A stretch of DNA of 64,000 nt from an uncultured bacterium (GTDB lineage Bacteria; Planctomycetota; Phycisphaerae; Phycisphaerales; SM1A02). Location of the stretch: the NCBI GenBank assembly GCA_903919715.1, contig CAIXJC010000010.1, forward strand, positions 62,001 to 126,000, read 5' to 3'. Numbering within the stretch: the first letter of the stretch is position 1; every line of letters begins with the position of its first letter. The notes below the pieces were generated by a model. That model was not told the DNA's origin. It saw only the letters and a program-made list of their open reading frames with translations, and made no database searches. Shown here piece by piece: positions 1 to 11,692 of this stretch. Made by a program: the position numbers and the translations under genes.

Positions 1-1
1 A

Positions 2-997
2 TCCAGCAGACAGTCGAAGGCGAACTCGAATGCCACAATCAACCTTGAAGGATGCTCCGTGCGAGCTCTACGCATCGATCGAGATGCCATCGATTCGCTT
101 GCACAAGTCAATGTACGAACGATCGGTGAATTGTCGAAACTCCCGCGTACTGGAGCGACGATTCGTTACGGCTCAGCTGTACTGCGACGCCTCGACGAAG
201 CGCTCGGCTTTGCTGCCGAATATCTCCAGCCGATTCGGTCAATGCCACCACCGTCGATGGAGCGGGTCTTCGACGGCCCTGTCACCAATCTCGAAGGCAT
301 TCAACTTTCAGTTCGGTTCTTACTGGATGCTCTCTGCGAGCAACTCAATGAGCGCATACGCGGCGGACGAGAATTTGAACTCGTTGCGACATGCGCCGAT
401 GCACCAGCATCATCAGTTCGACTGACTTTGGGAGCGCCAAGTTGCAATGCAAAACACCTCGCCAACATGTTCGCTCCCATGGTCGAGCGCATCAATATGG
501 GTGTGGGAGTCGAATCAATTCGCATTTCCGTTCTGCGAATGGGGCGTCGTGGCGCTGGTGAAGCGGTCGGTGAATGGGTCGACACCTTGACGGCACGGTT
601 GGGAAATCGAGGAGTCTTTCGCGCAGGGTTCGTCGAAGATCATCGACCCGCTCATTCCATTCGTTGGATTCCAGTTTCGCAGTCTGGTTTCGCATTGCGA
701 ATTGCCACTCGAGATGCGATGGTGAAAGCGGTCAGTGCGTGGCGACCTTCGCACCAATTCATGAGACCCGAACAAGTGATCGTCTCTGCGCCATATGCCG
801 CACGAATTGTATTGCGCGGGCGCAGCGTGGCGATACGGCACTGGGTCGGTCCTGAGCGCATCGTTTCGTCTTGGGAATCGAGCCAAACTGACAATTCGGA
901 GGGATGTGATTTCTGGCGCGCTGAAGCAGAAGACGGTCGCTGGTTCTGGCTGCGCCAAGCGCAAAGTGGATGGACGCTCGTCGGCATCTGGAGTTGA
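2..997 (+). CDS. imuB: ImuB-like Y-family polymerase subunit, C-terminal part (5' end outside window)
   Basis: The reading frame is open to the left edge, so the start lies outside the window; a GTG at 59 is only an internal codon. The visible part matches the C-terminal two thirds of ImuB, the catalytically inactive Y-family polymerase paralogue that bridges the sliding clamp and DnaE2 in damage-induced mutagenesis. Supporting signs are the helix-hairpin-like stretch around IGELSKLPRTGATIRYG, the following LRRLDEALGFAAEYLQPI segment, and an end in a W-x-x-VGIW sequence as in other ImuB proteins. It sits 3 bp upstream of dnaE2, which is the standard imuB-dnaE2 order of the ImuA/ImuB/DnaE2 cassette. 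Catalytic-domain residues cannot be judged because they are outside the window. ImuA or a LexA site would be expected further left. Confidence 0.85.
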   Translation, partial: SSRQSKANSNATINLEGCSVRALRIDRDAIDSLAQVNVRTIGELSKLPRTGATIRYGSAVLRRLDEALGFAAEYLQPIRSMPPPSMERVFDGPVTNLEGIQLSVRFLLDALCEQLNERIRGGREFELVATCADAPASSVRLTLGAPSCNAKHLANMFAPMVERINMGVGVESIRISVLRMGRRGAGEAVGEWVDTLTARLGNRGVFRAGFVEDHRPAHSIRWIPVSQSGFALRIATRDAMVKAVSAWRPSHQFMRPEQVIVSAPYAARIVLRGRSVAIRHWVGPERIVSSWESSQTDNSEGCDFWRAEAEDGRWFWLRQAQSGWTLVGIWS

Positions 998-1000
998 TCC

Positions 1001-4264
<3,264 letters not shown>

Positions 4265-4274
4265 CTGCCTTCGA

Positions 4275-5462
4275 TCACCGCTGACCACGACCTCGACTGA
4301 TCAACGTTGTCTGAATCAGAATGTCTGTGGGGCCTTGGCCAGGTTGATCCAACTTGGTCTTCATTCGGCAGAGTGCAATGAATGACGCCGTGCGCCCTCC
4401 ATCACTCGCCTTCGGCTGATAGATGTCCAGTTCATGGGTGATTGGAACACGTTCATTGAATTCATCGTCTGCTCCAAATCCATTCCAGTGTTGATCGATC
4501 TTGCTCGTTGGAGAAATCCCACCGCGAATCTCATCAGCATCAAACGGCACCCACCCGCACCGAGGGATATAGACCTCGCCCCACATGCCCAGTTTCTTCC
4601 CGGAGAGTGCTCCACCTGGATGATTCTTGCGATCGACAAGACCAATGACTGGTCGCGCAGGGAAACCCATCGATCGCAAGAGCGCAACGCAGATGCAAGC
4701 AACATCCGCCTCACTGCCAACTTGCGTAGCAAGCGCCTGCGCACAACCACGGGCTTCGAGACCGCGCGTCCTCGCCCCAAATGGATTGCCTTCATGATGA
4801 TCGCCAGTTCGAAGGGCGCGACTGCCCGAGCGGATGATTTCCTTTGCGGCAAATATGGCAGGCGCATTGGGCGGAATTTTCTGAGCTATGTTTTTTCGTA
4901 ATTCTTGAATCAACGGTTCATTGGGATCAATCCCTTCACTCGTATGCCGCCACCTTTCAACTTCTTCAGGCCACGCTGTCGGCATTGGCACGGCTGATGC
5001 CGCCACCTCATCAAGTTGGCAGGACCATGTCTCAACGATCCATGTCAATTCCATTCGAAGTCGATCTTCTACGAAATTTGGAATTGAAACCTCCACGCGC
5101 GAGTCGCCCCAACGACTTTGCGACACAGTCAGATTCGTGAGAGCGTCTGCAACTGGGACCGAATCGGTTGCCACTCGGGCACGAAACGAACGCGGATCAA
5201 CCTGCCACCATGTATCAAGGACGCTGACTGGTACGACAACAGCTTCTGAAACCACATCATCTTTATGAAACGTCGGGAGTTCGATCGCCAACGTGATCTC
5301 CCACTTGCGAGAATCGATTCGTTGCAGTGGTCCTGTCGGAGGTCGGCCATCTGGTGGCGCAGCGATCCCAGTTTCAACGATTGACTGCTCCGCCAAAGTG
5401 TTCAGCGAAGTGAGTGCGCATGTCATCACAACCGCAGTCACGATCGCGGTCAAACGGTTCAT
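4275..5462 (-). CDS. Exported transglutaminase-fold protein, probably catalytically degenerate
   Basis: A 395-residue protein with a signal peptide (MNRLTAIVTAVVMTCALTSL) and a C-terminal transglutaminase-like core. The start at 5462 is chosen because its ATG overlaps the mlaE stop in an ATGA and begins the signal peptide; the frame stays open further upstream inside mlaE. The fold is recognisable from VALLRSMGFPARPVIG and EVYIPRCGWVPFDADE, which match the usual ALLR-x-x-GIPAR and EVY-x-x-GW-x-P-x-D blocks. By eye alignment the catalytic Cys position (G-x-C-x-D-x-A) reads G-S-E-A-D-V-A, and the catalytic His (H-A-W) reads G-M-W, while the Asp is kept. If the alignment is right it binds rather than cleaves peptides. 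The coupling to an MlaE permease suggests an envelope role, which is inference. Confidence 0.7.
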   Translation of the reverse strand: MNRLTAIVTAVVMTCALTSLNTLAEQSIVETGIAAPPDGRPPTGPLQRIDSRKWEITLAIELPTFHKDDVVSEAVVVPVSVLDTWWQVDPRSFRARVATDSVPVADALTNLTVSQSRWGDSRVEVSIPNFVEDRLRMELTWIVETWSCQLDEVAASAVPMPTAWPEEVERWRHTSEGIDPNEPLIQELRKNIAQKIPPNAPAIFAAKEIIRSGSRALRTGDHHEGNPFGARTRGLEARGCAQALATQVGSEADVACICVALLRSMGFPARPVIGLVDRKNHPGGALSGKKLGMWGEVYIPRCGWVPFDADEIRGGISPTSKIDQHWNGFGADDEFNERVPITHELDIYQPKASDGGRTASFIALCRMKTKLDQPGQGPTDILIQTTLISRGRGQR

Positions 5463-6292
5463 GGCAGAAGACCCGAGCCTCGACCAGTCGCCAAGAAGTA
5501 GAGGGTTCCGAAGAATTGAGCCAACACTAGGTTGATCAAGACGATCGCCAAGAAGCTCGCAACAAATGCGCTGGTTGCAGCTCGACCCACACCTGCGGCG
5601 CCCGCAGAGCATTTAAAGCCCTTAAAACATGCGATAAAACCAATTGCCGCACCGAATGCGACGGACTTGAGCAATCCAGAAACTGGGTCCCACAAATCCA
5701 GTGCCTGAGAAGTAAAAAACCAATAGTCCTCGCTTGAAACTCCGTGGATTCGGACGGTCACAAACCACGCACCCCACGCACCAAGAATATCCGAATAGAT
5801 CGTCAGGAGGGGAGTCATGACGATGCATGCCACAACACGCGGCGCAACCAAGATGCGAAGGGGATCCGCATCCATCGCACGCATTGCGTCAAGCTGTTCA
5901 GTGACCGCCATCGTTCCAAGTTCGGCAGCAAGAGCGCCACCGACCCGCCCAGCAACCATCACCGCGGCCAGCACTGGGCCGATCTGCTTGATGACGGAAA
6001 TGTTGATCACGCTTCCGAGTCTTGATTCTTGTCCAAGTGATGCGAACTGCTCATACCCCTCGAGTGCAAGGATCATTCCGATGAAAGCCCCTGTGATTGC
6101 AACGACTGGAATACTCGCAACGCCGACGGAATAGAATTGTGGTCCAAGGAGCGACCACTTGAGACATCGCAGGGGATGAGCGACGAATCGTGTAAGTACA
6201 TCTAATACAAATTTGATGAACTCGCCGAATCCCGTCACGGAGTCATAGACCCGCCATCCAAACCTCGAAATCTCTAGAACTGCGTCAGCCAC
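5459..6292 (-). CDS. mlaE: MlaE-family ABC transporter permease
   Basis: A 277-residue membrane protein of the MlaE/YrbE permease family, which forms the inner-membrane channel of phospholipid or lipid ABC transporters that connect to an MCE protein. The diagnostic stretch is GPVLAAVMVAGRVGGALAAE followed by LGTMAVTEQLDAMRAMDADP, and several hydrophobic segments fill the C-terminal half. The start is a GTG at 6292. Its stop overlaps the ATG of the transglutaminase-fold gene (ATGA). No MlaF ATPase or MCE-domain MlaD gene lies nearby in the window: the next gene upstream on this strand is the secreted lamin-tail protein, and a terminator intervenes. The permease therefore looks detached from the usual mlaFED order here. 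Confidence 0.88.
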   Translation of the reverse strand: MADAVLEISRFGWRVYDSVTGFGEFIKFVLDVLTRFVAHPLRCLKWSLLGPQFYSVGVASIPVVAITGAFIGMILALEGYEQFASLGQESRLGSVINISVIKQIGPVLAAVMVAGRVGGALAAELGTMAVTEQLDAMRAMDADPLRILVAPRVVACIVMTPLLTIYSDILGAWGAWFVTVRIHGVSSEDYWFFTSQALDLWDPVSGLLKSVAFGAAIGFIACFKGFKCSAGAAGVGRAATSAFVASFLAIVLINLVLAQFFGTLYFLATGRGSGLLP

Positions 6293-6372
6293 GCTCGTAC
6301 GGTATCACGCAGAGTGCGTTCTGAATTGCGCGCTCAACCGTAACCATGCCGATGCGCATCATGCAATGAAAG

Positions 6373-6404
6373 AAAAACCCCCCAGTCATTTGACTGAGGG
6401 GTTT
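6373..6404 (-). terminator. Rho-independent terminator of the lamin-tail gene
   Basis: Inverted repeat with arms AACCCCTCAGTCA and TGACTGGGGGGTT (minus strand), with one mismatched position and a short loop, followed on the minus strand by a T-rich run. It lies about 45 bp past the stop of the gene ending at 6450 and before the mlaE start, so it separates the two transcripts. Confidence 0.85.
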
Positions 6405-6449
6405 GGTTTCTTCAAGAAAAAACAAACAGTGCCTTCGCGGCAACCAAAC

Positions 6450-8711
6450 TTATGGGCAGGCACCCCAACCGCTGAGCAGCGTCGAAAGATCCGCACCATC
6501 GGTCATGCCGTCGCCGGTGATATCGGCAGAAGATGAACCCCAACCCGAAAGCAATGTCGCCAAGTCAGAACCGTTTCGCTGACCGTCAAGGTTGAAGTCA
6601 CCAGGGCATGGCGATCCACAACTGAGGTTCACAACACCTGGCGTGTCCGCATGGGGGACAGGCGCTCCTGCGGTATCCAAAGTTGCGAAGGGACCAATAT
6701 TCCAGCAACCCGTGTCTTCGCAGCGCCAAATATGTCCTGGCATCAATCCACTATCTGGACCGATTGTGTTTGGACCATAGAACCAACCAGTACCGGTTGG
6801 CGGAATGGTTGACGTTTCGACCAGAGCAATCGTGTCAACGACTGAAGACCATGGAGTCACATCAAAAACGCCGTCGCCATAGAGAGGCGCTACGCCAGCA
6901 TCAAGATCCTGATTGAGCGTTCCTGTGAATCCACGCACAAGCATGAACGTGACATTGTCACTGTTCTCAAAGTTGAGAGGGTTCGTTCCAGCGATGACAT
7001 AGTCAATATTGGCTATTCCCCACTGGAAGGTCGCCTCGGACATTGAAAAATGACCGTCTGCAGGGATGGACTTGCCCGTCAAAGGCACAACGCACTCAAT
7101 AACTCCGCTCAGGTTGGTGGCTCCAGCATCGCCGATGACGATCATCGTAATGTCGTTGAGGCTTGTTCCAGGTGCTCCAACAAGTTCAACCCATTCGTTG
7201 TTGTCTGTTCCCGTCTCATCGACGCGAATTTCGCTGAATGCCACGTCGCCCTTCACGCAGGATGCGTGTCCGGTTTGATTGCAACTTGCCACCGCAGCAG
7301 AAGCGCATGCGGCGTCCCATGCGACTGTGCAACAGGTCGGCTGAGTTGTGCAAACGAGTGCACAGCAAACGGAATCGGCACAGTAACGGTTTGGATGAGC
7401 CGACGTGCACGGTCCTGCAGTTGCTTCGCCACACTCCATAACTGGTCCAAGGCCACATGCGCGATTTTGTGCGCCGGGCGTATCGCCACCAGCAAGGTGA
7501 TCAAATGCTCCAATGGACCAAGTTCCATCTGAGAAGCAGCGGAATGCGTGTGCTGTTGTGAACGTAACGTCAGGACCAACAATTGACGTTGAATAAATGC
7601 AGGTCGCATCCAATCCAATCAACGCAACCGAGTCAGCAATGGAAGCCCAAGGCGCCGGACTGTCGATCGCACAGTTGTTGTCAGCATCCGCATCGCCATT
7701 CAGCGCCCCACTAAAACCAGTGACCAATAGGAATGTGACATTGTCGCTGTTTTCAAAGTTCATGGCAGTCGCAGGAACGATGAAATCTGGCACTGCAATT
7801 GTCATTGTTGCCTTTGCGACCAAGAGATATCCAGAAGCAGGGATGATCGCACCATCGAGGGGCGTGACGCTTTCAATGACGCCTGCAATATCCAGATGTG
7901 TTGTCAGCGCATCATCACCGAGAACGATGATCGAATACCCATTCATATTGAATCCAGCTGGACCTTGAATTTCGACATATTCATCATCATCATTTCCAGG
8001 CTGATCGATTCGAAGTTCTGAAATCCGTACCGAAGCCGTACTTCCGCAGGTTGGATTTTCCGCTCCAGGAGAATCTGTCCCAGCAGCCGTGTCAGAGGTT
8101 CCAACTCGCCAAGCACCGCTATCTGCGCAACGCCACACTTGGGCTGGCGATGTACTTCCATCTGGTCCAACTCGGGTTGATGAATAGACGAAATCCGAAG
8201 TGATTCCATCAGGTGTTGCCGTCTGCATCAGTGCAACAGAACTCGCAATTGCAGTCCACGGCTGTAGATCGAGGGCGCCGTCGTTGTTCGTGTCGAGGTC
8301 TTGTCCATCAAATCCGGTGAATCCACTCACCAAGAGGAATGTGACATCGTCTGGATTCTCGAAATTGAGAACTGCAACCTGATTCGGTGTTCCGAGCTGA
8401 AAGGTTGACTCTGCGAGGACGAAGAATCCAGTCGCAGAAAAATTTCCTGAGAGAGCAATGACCGCTTCGATTGTTCCATTTTGAGCAGGAGGGGTTGCGG
8501 CATCATCATCGCCGATAACTACGAGCGTCCAGCCGTTGAGCGATGCGTTGGGCGTTCCCTTGAATTCGACATATTCACTCAAGTCAATTCCGGGTTGGTC
8601 CACCCGAATTTCATTGATGACTGGATCGACAGCGAAGGCATGCGAGCCAAGGCCGATTGAAAAGGAAAGTGCGCAAAGGTTCGTACACAGCCGAATCGTT
8701 CGGGTCGTCAT
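6450..8711 (-). CDS. Secreted protein with three lamin-tail-type repeats and a dockerin-like C-terminus
   Basis: A 753-residue exported protein. The ATG at 8711 is preceded by GGAG at good spacing; a TTG at 8723 is the alternative. After a signal peptide ending near HAFA come three long repeats at about residues 31-222, 228-419 and 490-698. Each opens with an EIRVDQPG...EYVE block and contains FENPDDVTFLLVSGF- and VGPD...WRC-type segments. The EYVE-x-x-G-x-x-x-x-L-x-G-W pattern is that of lamin-tail (LTD) domains. Between repeats 2 and 3 lies a cysteine-rich module (about 422-484, VCCALVC...CCTVAWDAAC) typical of planctomycete surface proteins. The end (about 704-753) holds two calcium-loop/ADLxxLLSGWG units, a dockerin-like module thought to serve surface attachment or sorting in Phycisphaerae. 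Exact function is unknown. Confidence 0.85.
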   Translation of the reverse strand: MTTRTIRLCTNLCALSFSIGLGSHAFAVDPVINEIRVDQPGIDLSEYVEFKGTPNASLNGWTLVVIGDDDAATPPAQNGTIEAVIALSGNFSATGFFVLAESTFQLGTPNQVAVLNFENPDDVTFLLVSGFTGFDGQDLDTNNDGALDLQPWTAIASSVALMQTATPDGITSDFVYSSTRVGPDGSTSPAQVWRCADSGAWRVGTSDTAAGTDSPGAENPTCGSTASVRISELRIDQPGNDDDEYVEIQGPAGFNMNGYSIIVLGDDALTTHLDIAGVIESVTPLDGAIIPASGYLLVAKATMTIAVPDFIVPATAMNFENSDNVTFLLVTGFSGALNGDADADNNCAIDSPAPWASIADSVALIGLDATCIYSTSIVGPDVTFTTAHAFRCFSDGTWSIGAFDHLAGGDTPGAQNRACGLGPVMECGEATAGPCTSAHPNRYCADSVCCALVCTTQPTCCTVAWDAACASAAVASCNQTGHASCVKGDVAFSEIRVDETGTDNNEWVELVGAPGTSLNDITMIVIGDAGATNLSGVIECVVPLTGKSIPADGHFSMSEATFQWGIANIDYVIAGTNPLNFENSDNVTFMLVRGFTGTLNQDLDAGVAPLYGDGVFDVTPWSSVVDTIALVETSTIPPTGTGWFYGPNTIGPDSGLMPGHIWRCEDTGCWNIGPFATLDTAGAPVPHADTPGVVNLSCGSPCPGDFNLDGQRNGSDLATLLSGWGSSSADITGDGMTDGADLSTLLSGWGACP

Positions 8712-8856
8712 ATCTTTCTCCAAAAGTCGTTCTATAGAGCGGTCACATACACGGGGACAATCGCAGTCTAGCCCGAGGCATTAGGAAAGCCAATAAAATC
8801 TTCAAAAAATGAAGTTCGCCAAGTCAATTCGCAGAATCTAAATATTCGATTAAAAA

Positions 8857-8885
8857 GGATCGCACGAAATTATCCGTGCGATCCC
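8857..8885 (-). terminator. Rho-independent terminator of the OmpA-family gene
   Basis: Arms GGATCGCACGG and CGTGCGATCC form a stem of ten base pairs around a short A/T-rich loop, followed on the minus strand by TTTTTA. It lies about 50 bp beyond the stop at 8932 and points with that gene. Confidence 0.88.
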
Positions 8886-8931
8886 TTAGATTTCGATTGA
8901 TTCTGATTGAATTCTTCGAAGCCTTACCTAT

Positions 8932-9807
8932 TTACTTCGTTGGTTCGTCATTCCCTGGCGCGGCCTTCAAGGCTGGAGCAGGGGTCGGAGCAGGAGCAGG
9001 AATGGCCCCAGAATCTGACATTCCACTTGCCATCGTTGTAGGAACGAAATATGGCATGAGATAGACGTCAACGCGGCGATTTTGCGCAGCGCCGTTTGGC
9101 CCATTTGCCACCATAGGGCGGAACTCGCCATAACCAGCGATCAAGAACCGTGCCGCCTGAACACCGTCGTGGTTGAGAGCATCTCGAACTGCAATCGCTC
9201 GATGAGCAGACAAATGCATGTTCGTTGGGTTCTGGGCTGCTGACTTTTTGATCGGAACGTTGTCAGTATGACCAACCACAACAACTTCAAATGGATTGGC
9301 TGCGTCTGAATTCAGAATCGTTGCAAGCTGAGCGAGCGCAGAGAGTGCGCTTGCTTTCAGACCAACTGAACCTGGATCAAACGTGAAGTCCGCGGCGAAG
9401 CGAATCATTCCGCGCTTCTCATCAAACTGAAGAACGTCTGGATATTGCGCAGCGAGCGCAGCAAGAGCGGCGTTCACTTCTGCTGGAAGCGGACCACCAT
9501 TCATGTTTCCAACTTTTTTCAGCAGCGCTTCATAGTCGCCGAGCAATTTGTCGACATCGACGTTTTGCCCTTTTCGTAGCGCTTCGAGACTTGATAAATC
9601 GCCAGCTGCTTGCGCGAGCTGTGATCTCAATCTCGATTCATTTGCGCGAGTGGTCTCGAGATCGCCCTGCGTTCGAAGCAGTTGTTGCTGCTGAGAACGA
9701 TAAGCCAAATCGAGATCGTTGTACTTTTCTTGTGGGACGCAACCAACACTAGCAAGAGCAACAAGTCCGATGAGTGTGGTTCGAAACGACGCTTCCAATG
9801 CGTTCAT
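8932..9807 (-). CDS. OmpA-family outer-membrane lipoprotein (peptidoglycan-binding)
   Basis: A 291-residue lipoprotein with a short signal peptide and lipobox (LASVGC, about residues 18-23). A coiled-coil region follows at about 28-95 (YRSQQQQLLRTQGDLETTRA and beyond), then a C-terminal OmpA/MotB peptidoglycan-binding domain. That domain is recognised by VVVGHTDNVPIKKS, the LSAHRAIAVRDAL helix and the IAGYGEFRP...NRRVDVYLMP ending. The ATG at 9807 has a strong GGAGG eight bases upstream. A Pro/Ala-rich tail closes the protein. It resembles Pal/OmpA-type cell-wall anchors or stand-alone MotB-like proteins; no motA lies beside it, so a flagellar stator role is not supported. Confidence 0.88.
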   Translation of the reverse strand: MNALEASFRTTLIGLVALASVGCVPQEKYNDLDLAYRSQQQQLLRTQGDLETTRANESRLRSQLAQAAGDLSSLEALRKGQNVDVDKLLGDYEALLKKVGNMNGGPLPAEVNAALAALAAQYPDVLQFDEKRGMIRFAADFTFDPGSVGLKASALSALAQLATILNSDAANPFEVVVVGHTDNVPIKKSAAQNPTNMHLSAHRAIAVRDALNHDGVQAARFLIAGYGEFRPMVANGPNGAAQNRRVDVYLMPYFVPTTMASGMSDSGAIPAPAPTPAPALKAAPGNDEPTK

Positions 9808-9880
9808 AGTAGATAACCTCCGTGTTGGCGGGGAGTATAGCGTGTCAATACGGTTCGGGAAGGGGGATCAACAAAAAATC

Positions 9881-9924
9881 CATTGCCACCGACCAGCTCC
9901 CGGCTATCTGGCAATGTCGGTGGC
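9881..9924. promoter_or_regulatory. Overlapping mutually exclusive inverted repeats between divergent genes
   Basis: CATTGCCA (9881-9888) is complementary to TGGCAATG (9909-9916), while GCCACCGAC (9885-9893) is complementary to GTCGGTGGC (9916-9924). The two pairings share the same left-hand bases, so only one can form at a time. The element sits in the 177 bp gap between the divergent OmpA-family and Minf_1886 genes. Operator or attenuator roles are both possible; nothing in the sequence decides. Confidence 0.4.
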
Positions 9925-9984
9925 GAATTGTGCATTTGATTCTGCGGATTCCCGATAAAGTGTGGTATGCCAACGAAGGTAGGA

Positions 9985-10389
9985 ATGCAACAAAATCGAG
10001 ATCAGACCAATCGGCCTCCTTGCCCCTATCCCGTGGCAGCATTGAATTTCGTTCAGGCTGGATTCGGCCATGCGAGCAAGTCGGCCTTGCCGGACTCCAG
10101 CAGCCAACTCTCGACCGACGATCGACACCTCAGCGGGCAACAACTCTGCTTGGGGCTCTTGGAGTTTGCGATTGAACAATATGGGATGATGGCTCCCGTT
10201 GTCCTTCAACGCTGGAATGTTCAGCGCACAGATGACTTTGGACGAATCGTTTTCACTCTGATCGACCTTGGTGTCTTTCGGAAGTCTCCAAATGATTCGA
10301 TCGACGACTTTCGGTCGGTGTATGACTTCGCTGAAGTCTTTGCACAAGACCGTCTCCGCAAACAGATCAGCGCAACGAAGGGCAGTTGA
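9985..10389 (+). CDS. Minf_1886 family protein
   Basis: A roughly 134-residue soluble protein that I recognise as the uncharacterised Minf_1886 family, common in Planctomycetes and Verrucomicrobia. Hallmarks are YPVAALNFVQAGF, HLSGQQLCLGLLEFAIEQYG, and a block from MMAPVVLQRWNVQRTDDFG to the FRSVYDFAEVF ending. The ATG at 9985 is chosen because AAGG lies about five bases upstream; an in-frame ATG at 9967 is possible but has no ribosome-binding site. Its TGA overlaps the next ATG (TGATG), so it is translationally coupled to the AI-2E family permease. Function is unknown in the family; no enzyme motif is visible. Confidence 0.8.
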   Translation: MQQNRDQTNRPPCPYPVAALNFVQAGFGHASKSALPDSSSQLSTDDRHLSGQQLCLGLLEFAIEQYGMMAPVVLQRWNVQRTDDFGRIVFTLIDLGVFRKSPNDSIDDFRSVYDFAEVFAQDRLRKQISATKGS

Positions 10390-11684
10390 TGGATCCGGAA
10401 CTCGGGAAATCGACACCACAATCTGAAAGCACAAACTTTGCGAGACTGCACATTTGGCAAGTGCAGGCCTTTCGTGATGTTCTTGTCATCGCAGTCATCT
10501 TTGGCGCCATATGGGCTGGATATGCACTTCGATTCGTGACGGTGCCACTGCTTCTCGCATTCACGCTTGCATACCTCGTCGAACCATTGGTGGCGTGGCT
10601 CTGCCGTGTGTTGCGATTGTCCAGATCCGTCGCCGTCAGCGCAATCTTGGGAACATTTGGATTGGGAGTCGTGCTCGCTGGATTACTGTTCATTCCAACA
10701 CTCGTGCACCAGACTTCTGAATTCGTTGCAAGTGCGAGGGCTGGGCGATTTGACCTCTGGATCAGCCGCTTTGCAGACATCCTCCCTGCGGAATACCGAA
10801 ATGAAGTCACGCGAGTCCGACATTGGATTGATGATAAATCTGTCGTAAGTTCGACTCCTCTCAATTCGACACTCGGCACAACTGTTGATCCCATTGTGAC
10901 CACAAAGCCAGATGCAAATGGTGATCGACCGCAGGTCACTGCGGACGCAACGAGTCCAACGTCAGAGACACTCTCTCAGACATTACTCAGCCCAACGGCA
11001 CAATCTGCACTTTGGAAATTGCTCGATTTTTCTAGCCTCCTTTTCGCAGCCGTGCTGATTCCATTTTATTTCTGGTTCTTCAGCGTTGGATTCCCAACCG
11101 CCCTGAAATTTCTAGGAAGCATTGTTCCGACTTCACGCCAAGCGAAGATCTTCCATCTAGCGGCGGAGATGGATGCGGCTGTCGCAGGATTTGTCCGAGG
11201 AAGAATTCTCATTGCAGCTGGCATGGGGGTCATGTTCGCCGGCGGTTGGTGGATCAATGGCGTTCCGTATGCGCTGACGCTCGGATTGCTCGCTGGAACG
11301 CTCTCCATCGTGCCGTATCTCGGACTGGTCGTGGTTCTTCCAGCAATTGCACTCTTAGCAGCCAGTCAGCTTGCGATTCCAGAGGCCGATCGTATGGCTT
11401 GGTATTGGATTGTTGGTGGGCCGCCGCTTGTCTTCACGATTGTGCAGTCAATTGAGGGTTACCTGCTCACGCCGATCTTTGCTGGTCGTGCAACCAACCT
11501 TGGACCTGTGTCGATCTTTGTTGCTGTGCTGGCAGGTGCGAGCGTTGCTGGCTTGTATGGGATGCTGCTCGCAATTCCTGTCGCGGCATGCGCAAAGATA
11601 TTGATTCGCGAAACTGTTATGCCATCACTCAGAAATTGGGCGGCAGGACTTTCCGCGGATCCATTGCCGCTCAATCGAGGCTAG
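10389..11684 (+). CDS. AI-2E family transporter (UPF0118/TqsA-like permease)
   Basis: A 431-residue polytopic membrane protein of the AI-2E/UPF0118 exporter family. The N-terminal pair of helices (FGAIWAGYALRFVTVPLL, LLAFTLAYLVEPLVAWL) and the C-terminal cluster (YALTLGLLAGTLSIVPYLG, SIEGYLLTPIFAGRATNLGP, LLAIPVAACAKIL) are family hallmarks. The loop between the halves is longer than usual (about residues 145-210) and rich in Thr/Ser/Pro. Members export small molecules or act as ion antiporters, so the AI-2 substrate is not established. The ATG at 10389 overlaps the preceding stop by one base. Only 8 bp separate its stop from the convergent ffh stop. Confidence 0.88.
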   Translation: MDPELGKSTPQSESTNFARLHIWQVQAFRDVLVIAVIFGAIWAGYALRFVTVPLLLAFTLAYLVEPLVAWLCRVLRLSRSVAVSAILGTFGLGVVLAGLLFIPTLVHQTSEFVASARAGRFDLWISRFADILPAEYRNEVTRVRHWIDDKSVVSSTPLNSTLGTTVDPIVTTKPDANGDRPQVTADATSPTSETLSQTLLSPTAQSALWKLLDFSSLLFAAVLIPFYFWFFSVGFPTALKFLGSIVPTSRQAKIFHLAAEMDAAVAGFVRGRILIAAGMGVMFAGGWWINGVPYALTLGLLAGTLSIVPYLGLVVVLPAIALLAASQLAIPEADRMAWYWIVGGPPLVFTIVQSIEGYLLTPIFAGRATNLGPVSIFVAVLAGASVAGLYGMLLAIPVAACAKILIRETVMPSLRNWAAGLSADPLPLNRG

Positions 11685-11692
11685 CTCGCAAT

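Noticed and set aside
8932-9807. MotB-type flagellar stator
   Set aside because: The protein is a lipoprotein with a coiled coil and no N-terminal transmembrane helix with the stator Asp, and there is no motA beside it.
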